A stretch of 47,492 bases of DNA from Gammaproteobacteria bacterium (GCA_026982565.1 JALSGV010000146.1:1-47492), one strand, 5' to 3'. Positions 9,104-18,123 are shown, numbered from the stretch's first letter. Notes: generated by a model from the letters alone, not told the origin. Translations and numbers: made by a program.

Positions 9104-9261
9104 TTGGTATATACTCTCTAAGTTGAATCTGCAATTATGCCAATTTTCACACAATTGCATTCACCACGGCAAATCAGATATCCCGGTCCGCGCCCGGCGG
9201 CGCCCTGACGGCCCCACCGGAAGATCATATTATTTTTCTTATATTACAAGAGGTTAACATT

Positions 9262-9915
9262 TTGGGTCTGGCAATTTTCGATCTCGACAACACCCTCCTG
9301 GGAGGCGACAGCGATTATTTATGGGGACAGTTTCTCGTTGAGCAGGGCATTGTGGACGGCGACCATTATGAACGCGAGAACGAACGTTTCTATGAGGAAT
9401 ACAAGGCAGGCGCCCTGGACATCCTTGAGTTCCTGAATTTCTCCCTCAAGCCCCTCTCCGAACACCCCATGGACCAGTTGCTGCGCTGGCGTGAGCAGTT
9501 CATGCGGAAGAAAATCGACGCCATCATCCTGCCCAGGGCCCGCGCCCTGGTGGAAGAACACCGGGCGCAGGGTCACCACCTGTTGATCATCACCGCCACC
9601 AATGCCTTCGTGACCCGCCCCATTGCCGAAGCATTCGGCATCACGGATCTGCTCGCCACCGAGCCTGAGATACGTGACGGCCGCTACACAGGGCGGGTGG
9701 CCGGCACCCCCTGTTTTCGGGAAGGCAAAGTGGAGCGACTGGAACAGTGGCTGAAAAGTGAAGGCCTGAACCTGGCCGGCAGCTGGTTCTATTCCGATTC
9801 CCACAATGATCTGCCCCTGCTGGAACTCGTTACCCATCCCACGGCCGTCGACCCCGACGACACCCTGGCCCAGCATGCCGAGATGAAGGGTTGGCCCATT
9901 CTGTCCCTGCGCTGA
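9262..9915 (+). CDS. HAD-IB family phosphatase (SerB-like)
   Basis: 217-residue cytoplasmic hydrolase. Motif I is FDLDNTLLGGDSDYLWG with the nucleophilic Asp; motif II is LLIITATNAFV; motif III/IV are seen near GKVERLEQWL and FYSDSHNDLPLLELV with the metal-binding D-x3-D type acid pair. The family includes phosphoserine phosphatase and related small-molecule phosphatases; substrate unknown. The start is TTG at 9262, set by aagagg eight bases before it. Divergent from rppH, a common gammaproteobacterial arrangement, and followed two bases later by the ABC permease gene, so it shares that transcript. Confidence 0.85.
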   Translation: MGLAIFDLDNTLLGGDSDYLWGQFLVEQGIVDGDHYERENERFYEEYKAGALDILEFLNFSLKPLSEHPMDQLLRWREQFMRKKIDAIILPRARALVEEHRAQGHHLLIITATNAFVTRPIAEAFGITDLLATEPEIRDGRYTGRVAGTPCFREGKVERLEQWLKSEGLNLAGSWFYSDSHNDLPLLELVTHPTAVDPDDTLAQHAEMKGWPILSLR

Positions 9916-9917
9916 CC

Positions 9918-10919
9918 ATGTCGATCCCCGACCTTCAATCCCAGGCCACGCCTCATCCGGGGCGGCGTCAAGCGCTGCTCCTGGTTCTGGGACTGATTGC
10001 CGCCGCCAGCCTCCTCTTTGCCCTGGTCACCGGCAGCGTGACGCTGGACTGGCAGGCCTTATGGCGGGGTGAGGACACCCAGCAGCGCCTGATCCTCGAA
10101 CTGCGCCTGGCGCGCGCCCTCAACGCCTTCACCTGCGGCGGCCTGCTGGCCCTCGCCGGGGCCCTGCTGCAGGTGCTGCTGCGCAACCCCCTCGCCGACC
10201 CCTACATCCTCGGCGTGTCGGGCGGGGCCTCGGTGGGGGCCCTGCTGGCCATCCTGGCCGGTCTGGGCGGTGTATGGATGACAGGCAGCGCCTTCGCCGG
10301 CGCCATGCTGTCCATTTTCCTGGTCTTCGTGCTCGCCCACGAACGCCGCGGCAGTTGGACGCCCACCCGCCTGCTGCTGACGGGCGTGGTCATCGCCGCC
10401 GGCTGGGGCGCACTCATCAGCTTCATCCTGGTCACCAGCCCCGACACCCATCTGCGCGGCATGCTGTTCTGGCTCATGGGCGACCTGAGCCAGAGCGGCG
10501 CCTCCCTGAGCGGCGTGGTCGTGCTGGCGGCGGGCCTGCTCCTCTCCCTGCCCATCGCCCGCGACCTCAACGTCCTGGTGCGTGGCGACCTGCGCGCCAG
10601 CGCCCTCGGTGTTCCTCTCCAGACGCTGCGCCTGCAGATCTACGGACTCTCGGCCCTGCTCACCGCCACGGCGGTCACCTTCGCCGGCAACGTGGGCTTC
10701 GTGGGCCTCATCATCCCCCACTTCATGCGCCTGCTGGGGGCCCATGACCACCGCATCCTCCTACCCGCCTGCGTGCTGGCGGGCGGCAGCCTGGTGATTA
10801 TCGCCGATACCCTGGCGCGCACCCTGCTGGCGCCCCAGCAACTGCCCGTGGGCATCGTCACCGCCCTCATCGGCGTGCCCGTGTTCCTCTACCTGCTGCA
10901 CAGGAACAGCGCGCGGTGA
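9918..10919 (+). CDS. FecCD/BtuC-type ABC transporter permease
   Basis: Inner-membrane permease of 333 residues (about ten helices) of the iron-siderophore/cobalamin/heme importer class. Signatures are QRLILELRLARALNAFTCGG, ALLQVLLRNPLADPYILGVS with the conserved G-A-S-V-G following, and the end segment GFVGLIIPHFMRLLGAHDHR. I choose the ATG at 9918, two bases after the HAD stop; an in-frame ATG at 9891 lies inside that gene. The ATPase gene overlaps by four bases. No periplasmic binding protein or TonB receptor lies nearby, so substrate is open (vitamin B12, heme or ferric siderophore). Confidence 0.9.
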   Translation: MSIPDLQSQATPHPGRRQALLLVLGLIAAASLLFALVTGSVTLDWQALWRGEDTQQRLILELRLARALNAFTCGGLLALAGALLQVLLRNPLADPYILGVSGGASVGALLAILAGLGGVWMTGSAFAGAMLSIFLVFVLAHERRGSWTPTRLLLTGVVIAAGWGALISFILVTSPDTHLRGMLFWLMGDLSQSGASLSGVVVLAAGLLLSLPIARDLNVLVRGDLRASALGVPLQTLRLQIYGLSALLTATAVTFAGNVGFVGLIIPHFMRLLGAHDHRILLPACVLAGGSLVIIADTLARTLLAPQQLPVGIVTALIGVPVFLYLLHRNSAR

Positions 10920-11683
10920 CCCTCCTCGAAGCACACGGCCTGGGTATCACTATTGGCGGCAAAACCGTCTGCGAGGATCTGTCCCTGCGCATCGGGGCGG
11001 GACAGGCCTGGGGCATGCTGGGCCAAAACGGCATCGGCAAGACCACTCTGCTGCTGACCCTGGCGGGCCTGCGGCCCCCGGATTGCGGTGAGATCCGCCT
11101 CAAGGGCAAACCACTGGCGCAGTGCGACCGCCCGGAGGTGGCGCGCGACATCGGCGTGGTGCTGCAGGACAACCGCGAGCTGTTTCCCAGCACCGCTCTG
11201 GAGACCGCCCTCATCGGCCGCCACCCTTACCTGAAACGCTGGCAGTGGGAAGACCGGGCCGACCTGGACAAGGCCCTGGACGCCCTGCGCGCCATGGATC
11301 TGGCGGGCATGGCGCAGCGGGATGTGGGCACCCTCTCGGGAGGGGAGCACCAGCGCCTGCAGATCGCCACCCTCCTCACCCAGGACCCGGCCCTCAGCCT
11401 GCTGGACGAGCCCATCAACCACCTGGATCTGCGGCACCAGATCCGCACCCTGGAGATTCTCTCCCGACGCCTGAGCAGCCCAGGCCGCGCCCTGCTCATG
11501 GTGCTGCACGATATCAATCTGGCCGCGCGCTTCTGTGACCACATCCTGCTGGTATGCGGAGATGGTATTGTACGCGCAGGCCCCAGGGATGAAGTGCTGA
11601 CGCTGGAAAACCTGAATGCGCTCTACGGGTATCCCTTGCGCCAGGTTGAGGTGGAGGGCCGGGTGGTTTTTGTGCCGGGTTGA
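10916..11683 (+). CDS. FecE/BtuD-type ABC transporter ATPase
   Basis: 255-residue nucleotide-binding subunit pairing with the preceding permease. Walker A is GQNGIGKTT (about 36-44), signature LSGGEHQR, Walker B with LSLLDEPINHLD, and the switch His in VLHDINLAARF. The start is GTG at 10916, within the GTGA overlap with the permease stop, which implies translational coupling. The Q-loop is VVLQDN. It powers import across the inner membrane once the missing binding protein, presumably encoded elsewhere, delivers substrate. Confidence 0.92.
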   Translation: MTLLEAHGLGITIGGKTVCEDLSLRIGAGQAWGMLGQNGIGKTTLLLTLAGLRPPDCGEIRLKGKPLAQCDRPEVARDIGVVLQDNRELFPSTALETALIGRHPYLKRWQWEDRADLDKALDALRAMDLAGMAQRDVGTLSGGEHQRLQIATLLTQDPALSLLDEPINHLDLRHQIRTLEILSRRLSSPGRALLMVLHDINLAARFCDHILLVCGDGIVRAGPRDEVLTLENLNALYGYPLRQVEVEGRVVFVPG

Positions 11684-11687
11684 TCTT

Positions 11688-11768
11688 CCCCTTACCCCGA
11701 CCCTCTCCCCGGAGGAAGGGTGTCACAAAAGCCTTTGGCGACACTCTCTAGAGGGGTTGGGGTGAGGG
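11688..11768. terminator. Large imperfect hairpin between convergent genes
   Basis: Two C-rich/G-rich arms (ccttaccccgaccctct near 11690, agaggggttggggtgagg near 11750) form an imperfect stem of nearly 20 bp, with an inner gtgtc/gacac pair in the loop. It fills the whole gap between the end of the ABC ATPase gene and the end of pilT, which converge, so it likely ends both transcripts. The arm sequence resembles a C-rich element that is dispersed in many proteobacterial genomes; a partial match is visible near 3283. Confidence 0.55.
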
Positions 11769-11770
11769 AA

Positions 11771-12808
11771 TTATTGAAAGCTGTCCTTGTTCGCCGCCTT
11801 GGCCATGGCGTCCTGCTTGGTGATCAGACCTTTTGCCAGCAGGTCCGCCAGGCACTGGTCGAGGGTCTGCATGCCCAGGGCCTGCCCGGTCTGGATGGCG
11901 GAGTACATCTGGGGAATCTTGTTCTCACGGATCAGGTTGCGGATGGCCGGTGTGCCCACCATGATCTCGTGGGCGGCGATGCGGCCGCCGCCGACCTTTT
12001 TGAGCAGGGTCTGGGAGATCACCGCGCGCAGGGATTCGGACAACATGGAGCGCACCATTTCCTTCTCCGCCGCCGGGAAGACGTCGATGATACGGTCGAT
12101 GGTCTTGGCCGCGGAACTGGTGTGCAGGGTGCCGAACACCATGTGCCCGGTTTCCGCCGCGGTGAGGGCCAGGCCGATGGTTTCCGGGTCGCGCATTTCA
12201 CCCACCAGGATGACATCGGGATCCTCACGCAGGGCCGAGCGCAGGGCCTCGGCGAACCCCAGGGTGTCGCGGTGCACTTCGCGCTGGTTCACCAGACACT
12301 TCTTGCTCTGATGGACGAATTCGATGGGATCCTCCAGGGTGAGGATGTGGCCGAATTCGTTGTTGTTCTTGTAGTCCAGCATGGCGGCCAGGGTGGTGGA
12401 CTTACCGGAGCCGGTGGGGCCGGTCACCAGCACGATGCCGCGCGGATAGTCGGCGATGTCCTTGAAGACCTCGGGACAGCCCAGTTCTTCCAGGGTGAGG
12501 ATGGTGGAGGGAATGGTGCGGAACACCCCGCCCACGCCACGATTCTGGTTGAACACGTTGACACGGAAACGCGCCAGCCCCGGAATCTCGAAGGAGAAGT
12601 CCGTCTCCAGCTTTTCCTCGAAATCCTTGCGCTGCTTGTCGTTCATGATGTCGTACAGCATGTTCTGCACGGTCTTGTTGTCCAGGGCGGGAACGTTGAT
12701 GCGCCGCACGTCGCCATCGACGCGGATCATCGGTGGCAGACCCGCGGACAAATGTAAATCCGACGCATTGTTCTTGGCGCTGAAGGCCAGCAGTTCTGCT
12801 ACATCCAT
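11771..12808 (-). CDS. pilT: Type IV pilus retraction ATPase PilT
   Basis: 345-residue hexameric ATPase that depolymerises type IV pili for twitching motility and DNA uptake. Start is set by gaggag a few bases before the ATG. It shows the N-terminal DLHLSAGLPPMIRVDG, Walker A GPTGSGKSTT (130-139), Asp box ILTLEDPIEFVH, Walker B DVILVGEMRDPET, and the PilT-specific end AIRNLIRENK followed by QMYSAIQTG, which separates it from PilB. It is divergent from yggS, the usual arrangement. No other pilus genes are in the window. Confidence 0.96.
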   Translation of the reverse strand: MDVAELLAFSAKNNASDLHLSAGLPPMIRVDGDVRRINVPALDNKTVQNMLYDIMNDKQRKDFEEKLETDFSFEIPGLARFRVNVFNQNRGVGGVFRTIPSTILTLEELGCPEVFKDIADYPRGIVLVTGPTGSGKSTTLAAMLDYKNNNEFGHILTLEDPIEFVHQSKKCLVNQREVHRDTLGFAEALRSALREDPDVILVGEMRDPETIGLALTAAETGHMVFGTLHTSSAAKTIDRIIDVFPAAEKEMVRSMLSESLRAVISQTLLKKVGGGRIAAHEIMVGTPAIRNLIRENKIPQMYSAIQTGQALGMQTLDQCLADLLAKGLITKQDAMAKAANKDSFQ

Positions 12809-12902
12809 GGTGTTCTCCTCTGTAAATACGGCATGCCTTTGCCAACAGTCGTTAACTTATCAAGAACTAACGGCAATCAAAACCACATCTTGAGAGACGG
12901 GG

Positions 12903-12908
12903 TATAAT
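12903..12908 (+). promoter_or_regulatory. -10 box of the yggS-proC-yggT transcript
   Basis: tataat lies 21 bases before the yggS start codon and gives a predicted 5' leader of about 15 bases. No convincing -35 is present at 16-18 bases upstream, so this is a partial promoter call. Confidence 0.4.
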
Positions 12909-12929
12909 CCTCCCTACGGCGGAAACCCC

Positions 12930-13613
12930 ATGAATCAGATCGAGGAAAATTTCATCCATATCAGGGCAGCCATTGCCGAGGCGGAACAACGCTTCGGCCG
13001 CCCGCCGGGATCCGTGCGCCTGCTGGCCGTGAGCAAGGGACATGCCGTGGAGCACTTGCGCCAGGCCATCGAACAGGCCGGGCAGCGGGATTTCGGGGAA
13101 AGCCAAATACAGGAGGCGCTGCCCAAAATCGACGAGTTGGGGAAATATAACCTGATCTGGCATTTCATCGGCCCCATCCAGTCCAACAAGACCCGTTCCA
13201 TCGCGCATCACTTCGACTGGGTGCACAGCGTGGACCGCATCAAGATCGCCCGCCGCCTCGACGAACAACGGCCGGATGGCAGGCCGCCCCTGAATGTGTG
13301 CATACAGGTCAACGCCAGTGGCGAATCCACCAAGTCCGGCATCACCGCCGATGAAGCACCGGCCCTGGCGCAAGCCATTTCGCACATGCCGCGCCTGCGT
13401 CTGCGCGGCCTGATGGCCATCCCGCAGCCACTGACTGAATTCCAGCGGCAGCGTGATGCCTTCCACCAGATCCGGGAAATCAAAGAAAATCTTGAAAAAC
13501 AGGGGTGGCTCCTGGACACCCTGTCCATGGGCATGTCGGGAGACATGGAGGCGGCCATTGCCGAGGGCGCCACCCTCGTGCGCATTGGCAGGGGGCTGTT
13601 CGGGGCGCGGTGA
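12930..13613 (+). CDS. yggS: YggS/PLPBP family pyridoxal phosphate homeostasis protein
   Basis: 227-residue soluble PLP-binding protein; not an enzyme in known members, it buffers PLP and affects amino-acid and keto-acid balance. K36 in LLAVSKGHAVEHLRQAI is the PLP-binding lysine. Other family segments: DFGESQIQEALPKI, WHFIGPIQSNKTR, LNVCIQVNASGESTKSG and the end LSMGMSGDMEAAIAEGATLV followed by RIGRGLFG. First gene of the conserved yggS-proC-yggT cluster. Confidence 0.95.
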   Translation: MNQIEENFIHIRAAIAEAEQRFGRPPGSVRLLAVSKGHAVEHLRQAIEQAGQRDFGESQIQEALPKIDELGKYNLIWHFIGPIQSNKTRSIAHHFDWVHSVDRIKIARRLDEQRPDGRPPLNVCIQVNASGESTKSGITADEAPALAQAISHMPRLRLRGLMAIPQPLTEFQRQRDAFHQIREIKENLEKQGWLLDTLSMGMSGDMEAAIAEGATLVRIGRGLFGAR

Positions 13614-13674
13614 AGCGCATCCGCGCGCTTTCTTTGCGCTTTCCCCGCCGGACCATTACACTTGTCGACTGTTT

Positions 13675-13697
13675 CCTGAACCCACGGATTCAGGTAT
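13675..13697. repeat. Dispersed palindrome family B, copy 1
   Basis: Arms cctgaa and ttcagg surround cccacgga. The same 23 bases, without a mismatch, recur at 47143-47165. This copy lies between yggS and proC, 24 bases before the proC start codon, so it is transcribed in the leader of proC. Confidence 0.7.
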
Positions 13698-13720
13698 TTT
13701 CTATAAAGATCACGACACAG

Positions 13721-14557
13721 ATGGAAAAGCACACGATCGCATTCATAGGTGGTGGCAATATGGGGCGCAGCCTCATCGGTGGTCTCATTGCCGATGGTTT
13801 CGATGCCGCCCGCATCCGCGTGGCGGAGCCTGACGGGCAGCGGCGCGATGCCCTGGCCGGTCAATTCGGCATCATCGCCACCAGCACGGGCGCCGAGGCC
13901 GTGTCTGACTGCAATGTGGTGGTGCTGGCGGTCAAGCCCCAGGTCATGCAGGGGGTGGCCCGGGAGCTGGGCGCCCATCTGCATGGCAAGCCGGTGCTGG
14001 TGATCTCGGTAGCCGCCGGCATCCGGGAAAGCGCCCTCGAGCGCTGGCTGGGCGGCGGGCTGGCCATCGTGCGCGCCATGCCCAACACGCCGGCGCTGGT
14101 GCAATCGGGCGCCACGGCCCTGCACGCCAACCCGCGCGTCAGCCGCGAACAGCGCAGCCTGGCCGAGTCCGTCTTGCGCGCCGTGGGCCTCACGGTGTGG
14201 CTGGAGGACGAAGCCCAGATGGACGCGGTGACCGCCCTTTCCGGCAGCGGACCGGCCTATATCTTCCTGGTCATGGAGGCCATGGAGCAGGCGGGCCGGG
14301 AACTGGGACTGGCGCCGGAGACCGCCCGCCTGCTCACCCTGCAAACCGCTTTTGGCGCGGCGAAAATGGCCCTGGAGACCAGCGAGGACACCCGCTCCCT
14401 GCGCGAGCATGTGACCTCCCCGGGCGGCACCACGGAACAGGCCCTCAAGGTGCTGATGGAAGGCGATATACAGCAACTCTTCACAGAGGCGCTCAAGGCG
14501 GCGCACCGGCGTGCCGTTGAACTGGCTGAACAACTGGGAGAGCGTGACCATGAATGA
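13721..14557 (+). CDS. proC: Pyrroline-5-carboxylate reductase
   Basis: 278-residue NAD(P)H-dependent enzyme for the last step of proline synthesis. The dinucleotide-binding loop is IAFIGGGNMGRSLIGGL (residues 6-22). The catalytic C-terminal domain has LSGSGPAYIFLVMEAM and the family signature REHVTSPGGTTEQALKVLM. Start at the ATG at 13721, from which the glycine loop falls at the usual place; the longer frame upstream lies in yggS sequence. Its stop overlaps the yggT start by eight bases. Confidence 0.96.
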   Translation: MEKHTIAFIGGGNMGRSLIGGLIADGFDAARIRVAEPDGQRRDALAGQFGIIATSTGAEAVSDCNVVVLAVKPQVMQGVARELGAHLHGKPVLVISVAAGIRESALERWLGGGLAIVRAMPNTPALVQSGATALHANPRVSREQRSLAESVLRAVGLTVWLEDEAQMDAVTALSGSGPAYIFLVMEAMEQAGRELGLAPETARLLTLQTAFGAAKMALETSEDTRSLREHVTSPGGTTEQALKVLMEGDIQQLFTEALKAAHRRAVELAEQLGERDHE

Positions 14558-15125
14558 AGCCTATATGTCCCATGCGGCCGTGTTTCTCATCAATGCGGTG
14601 GCCGGCATTTTTCTGGTGCTGGTGCTGGTGCGGCTGATCCTGCAGCTGGTGCGGGCCGATTTCCACAATCCGGTCAGTCAGTTCGTCGTCAAGGCCACCA
14701 ACCCCGTTTTGCGGCCCTTGCGCCGCGTCATCCCCGGCTGGGGCGGTCTCGACCTCGCCTCGGTGCTGCTTCTCGTCGCGGTGCAGATGCTGGCCCTGTT
14801 CCTCATCTACATGGCCATGGGGAAGGCCATCTCCCTCTCAGGCCTGTTCGTGCTCTCCATTGCGGAACTGCTTTCCCTCACCTTCAATTTCTTTCTCGTC
14901 ACCATCCTGTTCCAGGTCATTCTGAGCTGGATCGGGCCGGGCACCTATCACCCGGTGACGGCCCTGCTCTACAGCCTCAATGACATCCTGCTGCGGCCCG
15001 CGCAGCGTATCATTCCGCCTTTTTCCGGGATCGATTTGTCTCCGCTCGTCGTCTTGATTGTGATACAATTGCTCAAGATCTTGATCGTGGCCCCCATCAC
15101 CAATCTGGGGCTCAGCCTGGGCTAG
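14550..15125 (+). CDS. yggT: YggT family inner-membrane protein
   Basis: 191-residue integral membrane protein made of two similar YggT halves, each with two helices and the P-x-L-R-P-[LA]-[RQ]-R-[VI]-I-P motif: NPVLRPLRRVIPGWGGLDL and ILLRPAQRIIPPFSGIDLSP. Function is not settled; relatives affect osmotic tolerance or division-site and thylakoid organisation. The ATG at 14550 has gggagag upstream and overlaps the proC stop, so translation is coupled. Confidence 0.92.
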   Translation: MNEAYMSHAAVFLINAVAGIFLVLVLVRLILQLVRADFHNPVSQFVVKATNPVLRPLRRVIPGWGGLDLASVLLLVAVQMLALFLIYMAMGKAISLSGLFVLSIAELLSLTFNFFLVTILFQVILSWIGPGTYHPVTALLYSLNDILLRPAQRIIPPFSGIDLSPLVVLIVIQLLKILIVAPITNLGLSLG

Positions 15126-15204
15126 TCACCCGCCGGACTCAGGAAGAATCCCCCGCGGCTGTTGTCTTCATTCAACAGCGAGCCCCAATCAACCTGGCCG
15201 ATCC

Positions 15205-17559
15205 ATGACTATGAAGCTCAATCTTCCCGCAAAAACCATCATGCTGCTGGCAGCCATGCTGTTGTTGTCCATCACCGTCAGCGCCCAGGCGGCCAACACC
15301 CAGTGGACCTCCGTCAACCCGACGCCTGTTTTCAATGAGTTGCAGGATATTCTGTGGGACGGCAACCGCTACATCGGCGTGGGATCCAGCGGCGTCATCC
15401 TCACCAGCGCCGATGGCGTCACCTGGGACACCCAGTCCATCGACGCCCTGCACCAGTTGTACGGCATCACCTGGAACGGGTCCACGACCGATCCTCTCTA
15501 TGTCATATCGGGTGACCGCGGCCTGTTGATCACCAGCACGGACGGCAATACCTGGACGTTTCAAAACACCGGCATCCGCGCCGAGGCGCTCCTCAGTGTC
15601 GCCTGGAGCCCGGGGCTGTCGCTATATGTCACCGTGGGCGCCAACGGCGTCCTGCTTACCAGCCCGGATGCATTGACCTGGACGCGGCAGAGTTCGGGCA
15701 CCGGCGCCATGTTGAGACGGGTGGTGTGGAGCGACGATCTGCAGCAGCTTGTCGCCGTGGGAAGTTCCGGCCTCGTCATCACCAGCGTCGACGGGGTCAC
15801 CTGGACCATACGCAACCAGGATGCCGCCAGCCTGATTCTGCGCGGGCTGATGTGGAACACGGCGCGGCAGGAATATGTCGCCGTGGGCACCAACGGCGCC
15901 GTGCTCACCAGCAAGAATGGTTTTTCCTGGAAGGCGCCCGTCAATCTCAACCCCAATCCTCCCACGGATCAGACCCTCTATGCCGTCGCCTGGGATGGCA
16001 CCAACAGCCAGTACGTGGCTGTGGGCAGCAACGGTTTCATCATGACCAGCCCCGATGCGATGAGCGATCCTGACATCCCCCACACCTGGACGCCGCAGAC
16101 ATCGAATGTGACCAGTCAGCTTCAGGGGCTCACTTGGGACAACATCAATGGTCAAGTCATCGTAGTGGGCAAGGAAACCCTGCTTTCCAGCCCCGATGGC
16201 GTCACCTGGACAGGCCTGTCCAATGACGTCACCCAACAGGCCGCCAATCTGACCGGTGTCGCCTGGGGCAACAGCACCTTTGTCGCCGTGGGCGATCTCG
16301 GCACGGTGGTGAGCAGCCCCAACGGCGCGACCTGGGCCGACCACACGGCGGCCTCCACCACGACGGAACCCCTCCATGGCATTGCATGGGGCAATCCTGT
16401 TTTCGCCGCCGTGGGCAATGCCGGCACTGTGATTACCAGCCCCGATGGCGTCGTGTGGACCAACCAGGCCAGTAATTCCTTGACCACCCAGGCCCTCAAT
16501 GCCATTACCAGCGGTGGGGGCCGCTTCGTCGCCGTTGGCGATGGCGGAACCGTGATCACCAGCAGCGATGGGGCCACCTGGACGGCAGGCGCCAGTAACA
16601 CGACGGCCAATCTCACCGCCATTGCCTGGGACAACGGCAATGGCCTGTTCATCGCCGTGGGTGATGGCGGTAGCGTGATCACCAGCCCCAGCGGCGCGAC
16701 CTGGGAGATACGCGCCCCGCTCAGTACCGCAGACACCACCGAGAACCTCAGCGGCATCATCACCGGCGGGAATGAAAGTGTCGCCGTCGGCGCCAGCGGC
16801 GCCATGATAAGCAGTACGGACGGTGTAAACTGGACAACCGTCAACTCGGGCACTGCACTGAATTTCCATGCCATCAAGTGGAATGGCGTGCAGTATCTGG
16901 TTCTGGCCGACGATGGCATCGTCCTCTCCAGCCTGGACGCCACCGACAACAGTTTCATTCTTTTTCCCCAGGTCACGGACCAGCCCCTGCGGGCGGCGGC
17001 CTGGAATACGGAGATCTTTGTCGCCGTCGGCGACGGCGCCACCATCCTCTCCAGCGGGCAAGCGGACCTGGCCATCAGCGCCGCGGTGAAGCCGGAGCCC
17101 GCCACGCAGAACAAGGTCATGAGCCTTGCCACCACTCTCTCCAATACCAGCGCCCTCTATACGAACAACGTTACCTGGAGTTTCATCCTGCCCTCCAGCG
17201 TGACTTTCGATGCGGCCTTCCCTTCCCAAGGCAGTTGCAGCTTCTCCCTCAATACCGTGAGCTGCGACCTGGGCGCTGTCGTCGCCGGCGCAGAGGCCGT
17301 CTCCGTCATCGTCGATGTCATCCCCATCCAACCAGGCCCCATCACCAGCACGGCCACGGTCTTTGCCAACAGCGATATCAACACCAGCAACAACAGCGCC
17401 TCTGTGAACAGTCAGGTGAATAAGGCGGACCCGAACCTTGAAGACCCGGACAATGGTAATGCAAAAAACGGCGGCCTGGGCGCGCCTGGCGCAGGACTGC
17501 TGCTTTTGTTGTCGGCCATGTGGGTTTGGCGCCGGCAATCAGACAGGGCAAAGCCATAG
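15205..17559 (+). CDS. Large exported double beta-propeller protein with C-terminal anchor
   Basis: 784 residues. A signal peptide ends at SAQA (about residue 29). About 14 repeats of roughly 45 residues follow, each with A-V-G-x-x-G-x-[VI]-[IL]-[TS]-S-x-D-G-x-T-W, for example VGSSGVILTSADGVTW and VGDGGTVITSSDGATW; 14 units suggest two seven-bladed sialidase/Ycf48-like propellers. A DUF11-like Ig domain (about 625-730) has SFILPSSVTFDAAF. The C-terminus is NGGLGAPGAGLLLLL, a helix and then RRQSDR, resembling GlyGly-CTERM rhombosortase signals. So the protein is probably exported, cleaved and surface bound; ligand unknown. It sits between yggT and yggU, interrupting a cluster that is normally contiguous. 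Confidence 0.7.
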   Translation: MTMKLNLPAKTIMLLAAMLLLSITVSAQAANTQWTSVNPTPVFNELQDILWDGNRYIGVGSSGVILTSADGVTWDTQSIDALHQLYGITWNGSTTDPLYVISGDRGLLITSTDGNTWTFQNTGIRAEALLSVAWSPGLSLYVTVGANGVLLTSPDALTWTRQSSGTGAMLRRVVWSDDLQQLVAVGSSGLVITSVDGVTWTIRNQDAASLILRGLMWNTARQEYVAVGTNGAVLTSKNGFSWKAPVNLNPNPPTDQTLYAVAWDGTNSQYVAVGSNGFIMTSPDAMSDPDIPHTWTPQTSNVTSQLQGLTWDNINGQVIVVGKETLLSSPDGVTWTGLSNDVTQQAANLTGVAWGNSTFVAVGDLGTVVSSPNGATWADHTAASTTTEPLHGIAWGNPVFAAVGNAGTVITSPDGVVWTNQASNSLTTQALNAITSGGGRFVAVGDGGTVITSSDGATWTAGASNTTANLTAIAWDNGNGLFIAVGDGGSVITSPSGATWEIRAPLSTADTTENLSGIITGGNESVAVGASGAMISSTDGVNWTTVNSGTALNFHAIKWNGVQYLVLADDGIVLSSLDATDNSFILFPQVTDQPLRAAAWNTEIFVAVGDGATILSSGQADLAISAAVKPEPATQNKVMSLATTLSNTSALYTNNVTWSFILPSSVTFDAAFPSQGSCSFSLNTVSCDLGAVVAGAEAVSVIVDVIPIQPGPITSTATVFANSDINTSNNSASVNSQVNKADPNLEDPDNGNAKNGGLGAPGAGLLLLLSAMWVWRRQSDRAKP

Positions 17560-17622
17560 ACAGGCCGTAAAGCGCTGAGCGGGGAACCGGTGGGCCTTGC
17601 TGTGCTCAGCGTATCCACTACG

Positions 17623-17949
17623 ATGACAATACCACCGGCAATCGAATGGGATGGTCAGGACCTCATCCTGAATGTCCGCCTTCAGCCATGCGCCAGCCAT
17701 GACGGTATTGCCGGGCTGCATCAGCAACGTATCAAGATCCGCCTCACCTCGCCCCCCGTGGACGGCAAGGCCAATGCCCATCTCATTCAGTACCTCTCCC
17801 GCCTCTTTCGTACGCCCCGGTCCGATATTTGCTTGTTATCAGGGAAAACGGGCCGCGATAAAAGGGTCAGGATCCATGCGCCCCGATGTCTGCCCCCGCG
17901 GATCATGAACCTGCAGGACTTACAAAGCATTAGGGATTCAAGGCCTTAA
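17623..17949 (+). CDS. yggU: DUF167/YggU family protein
   Basis: Small cytoplasmic alpha/beta protein of 108 residues. Family hallmarks are LQPCASHDGIAGLHQQRIKI and the core LTSPPVDGKANAHLIQYLSR with the conserved P-P-V-D-G-K-A-N. The pattern then continues to LSGKTGRDKRVRI. Function unknown in the family. Start chosen at the ATG at 17623; the open frame extends to 17590 but without homology. Expected directly after yggT, but displaced 2.5 kb by the propeller gene. Confidence 0.88.
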   Translation: MTIPPAIEWDGQDLILNVRLQPCASHDGIAGLHQQRIKIRLTSPPVDGKANAHLIQYLSRLFRTPRSDICLLSGKTGRDKRVRIHAPRCLPPRIMNLQDLQSIRDSRP

Positions 17950-18123
17950 ATATGAACAGGGATGCGCGCAAGAATCAGAAAATTCCGCTTGACGGCAAAT
18001 ATGAAACGGATTTCACACTTTTAGCGTAAAACATTCAAAAAAATCGTAATTTTTCCGATATCTAAAGAAGTGCGGATCACGGGCGCGGTTTCTGCCTGTG
18101 GGGGAGCAAATGGAAAGGAAACT

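Noticed and set aside
15622-17538. Long leftward open frame opposite the propeller gene
   Set aside because: It mirrors the repeats of the real gene and has Gly/Asp/Ala-rich, patternless composition.
17952-18029. 25-residue open frame between yggU and the dynamin gene
   Set aside because: No ribosome site and charged, patternless sequence. A ttgacg nearby has no matching -10.
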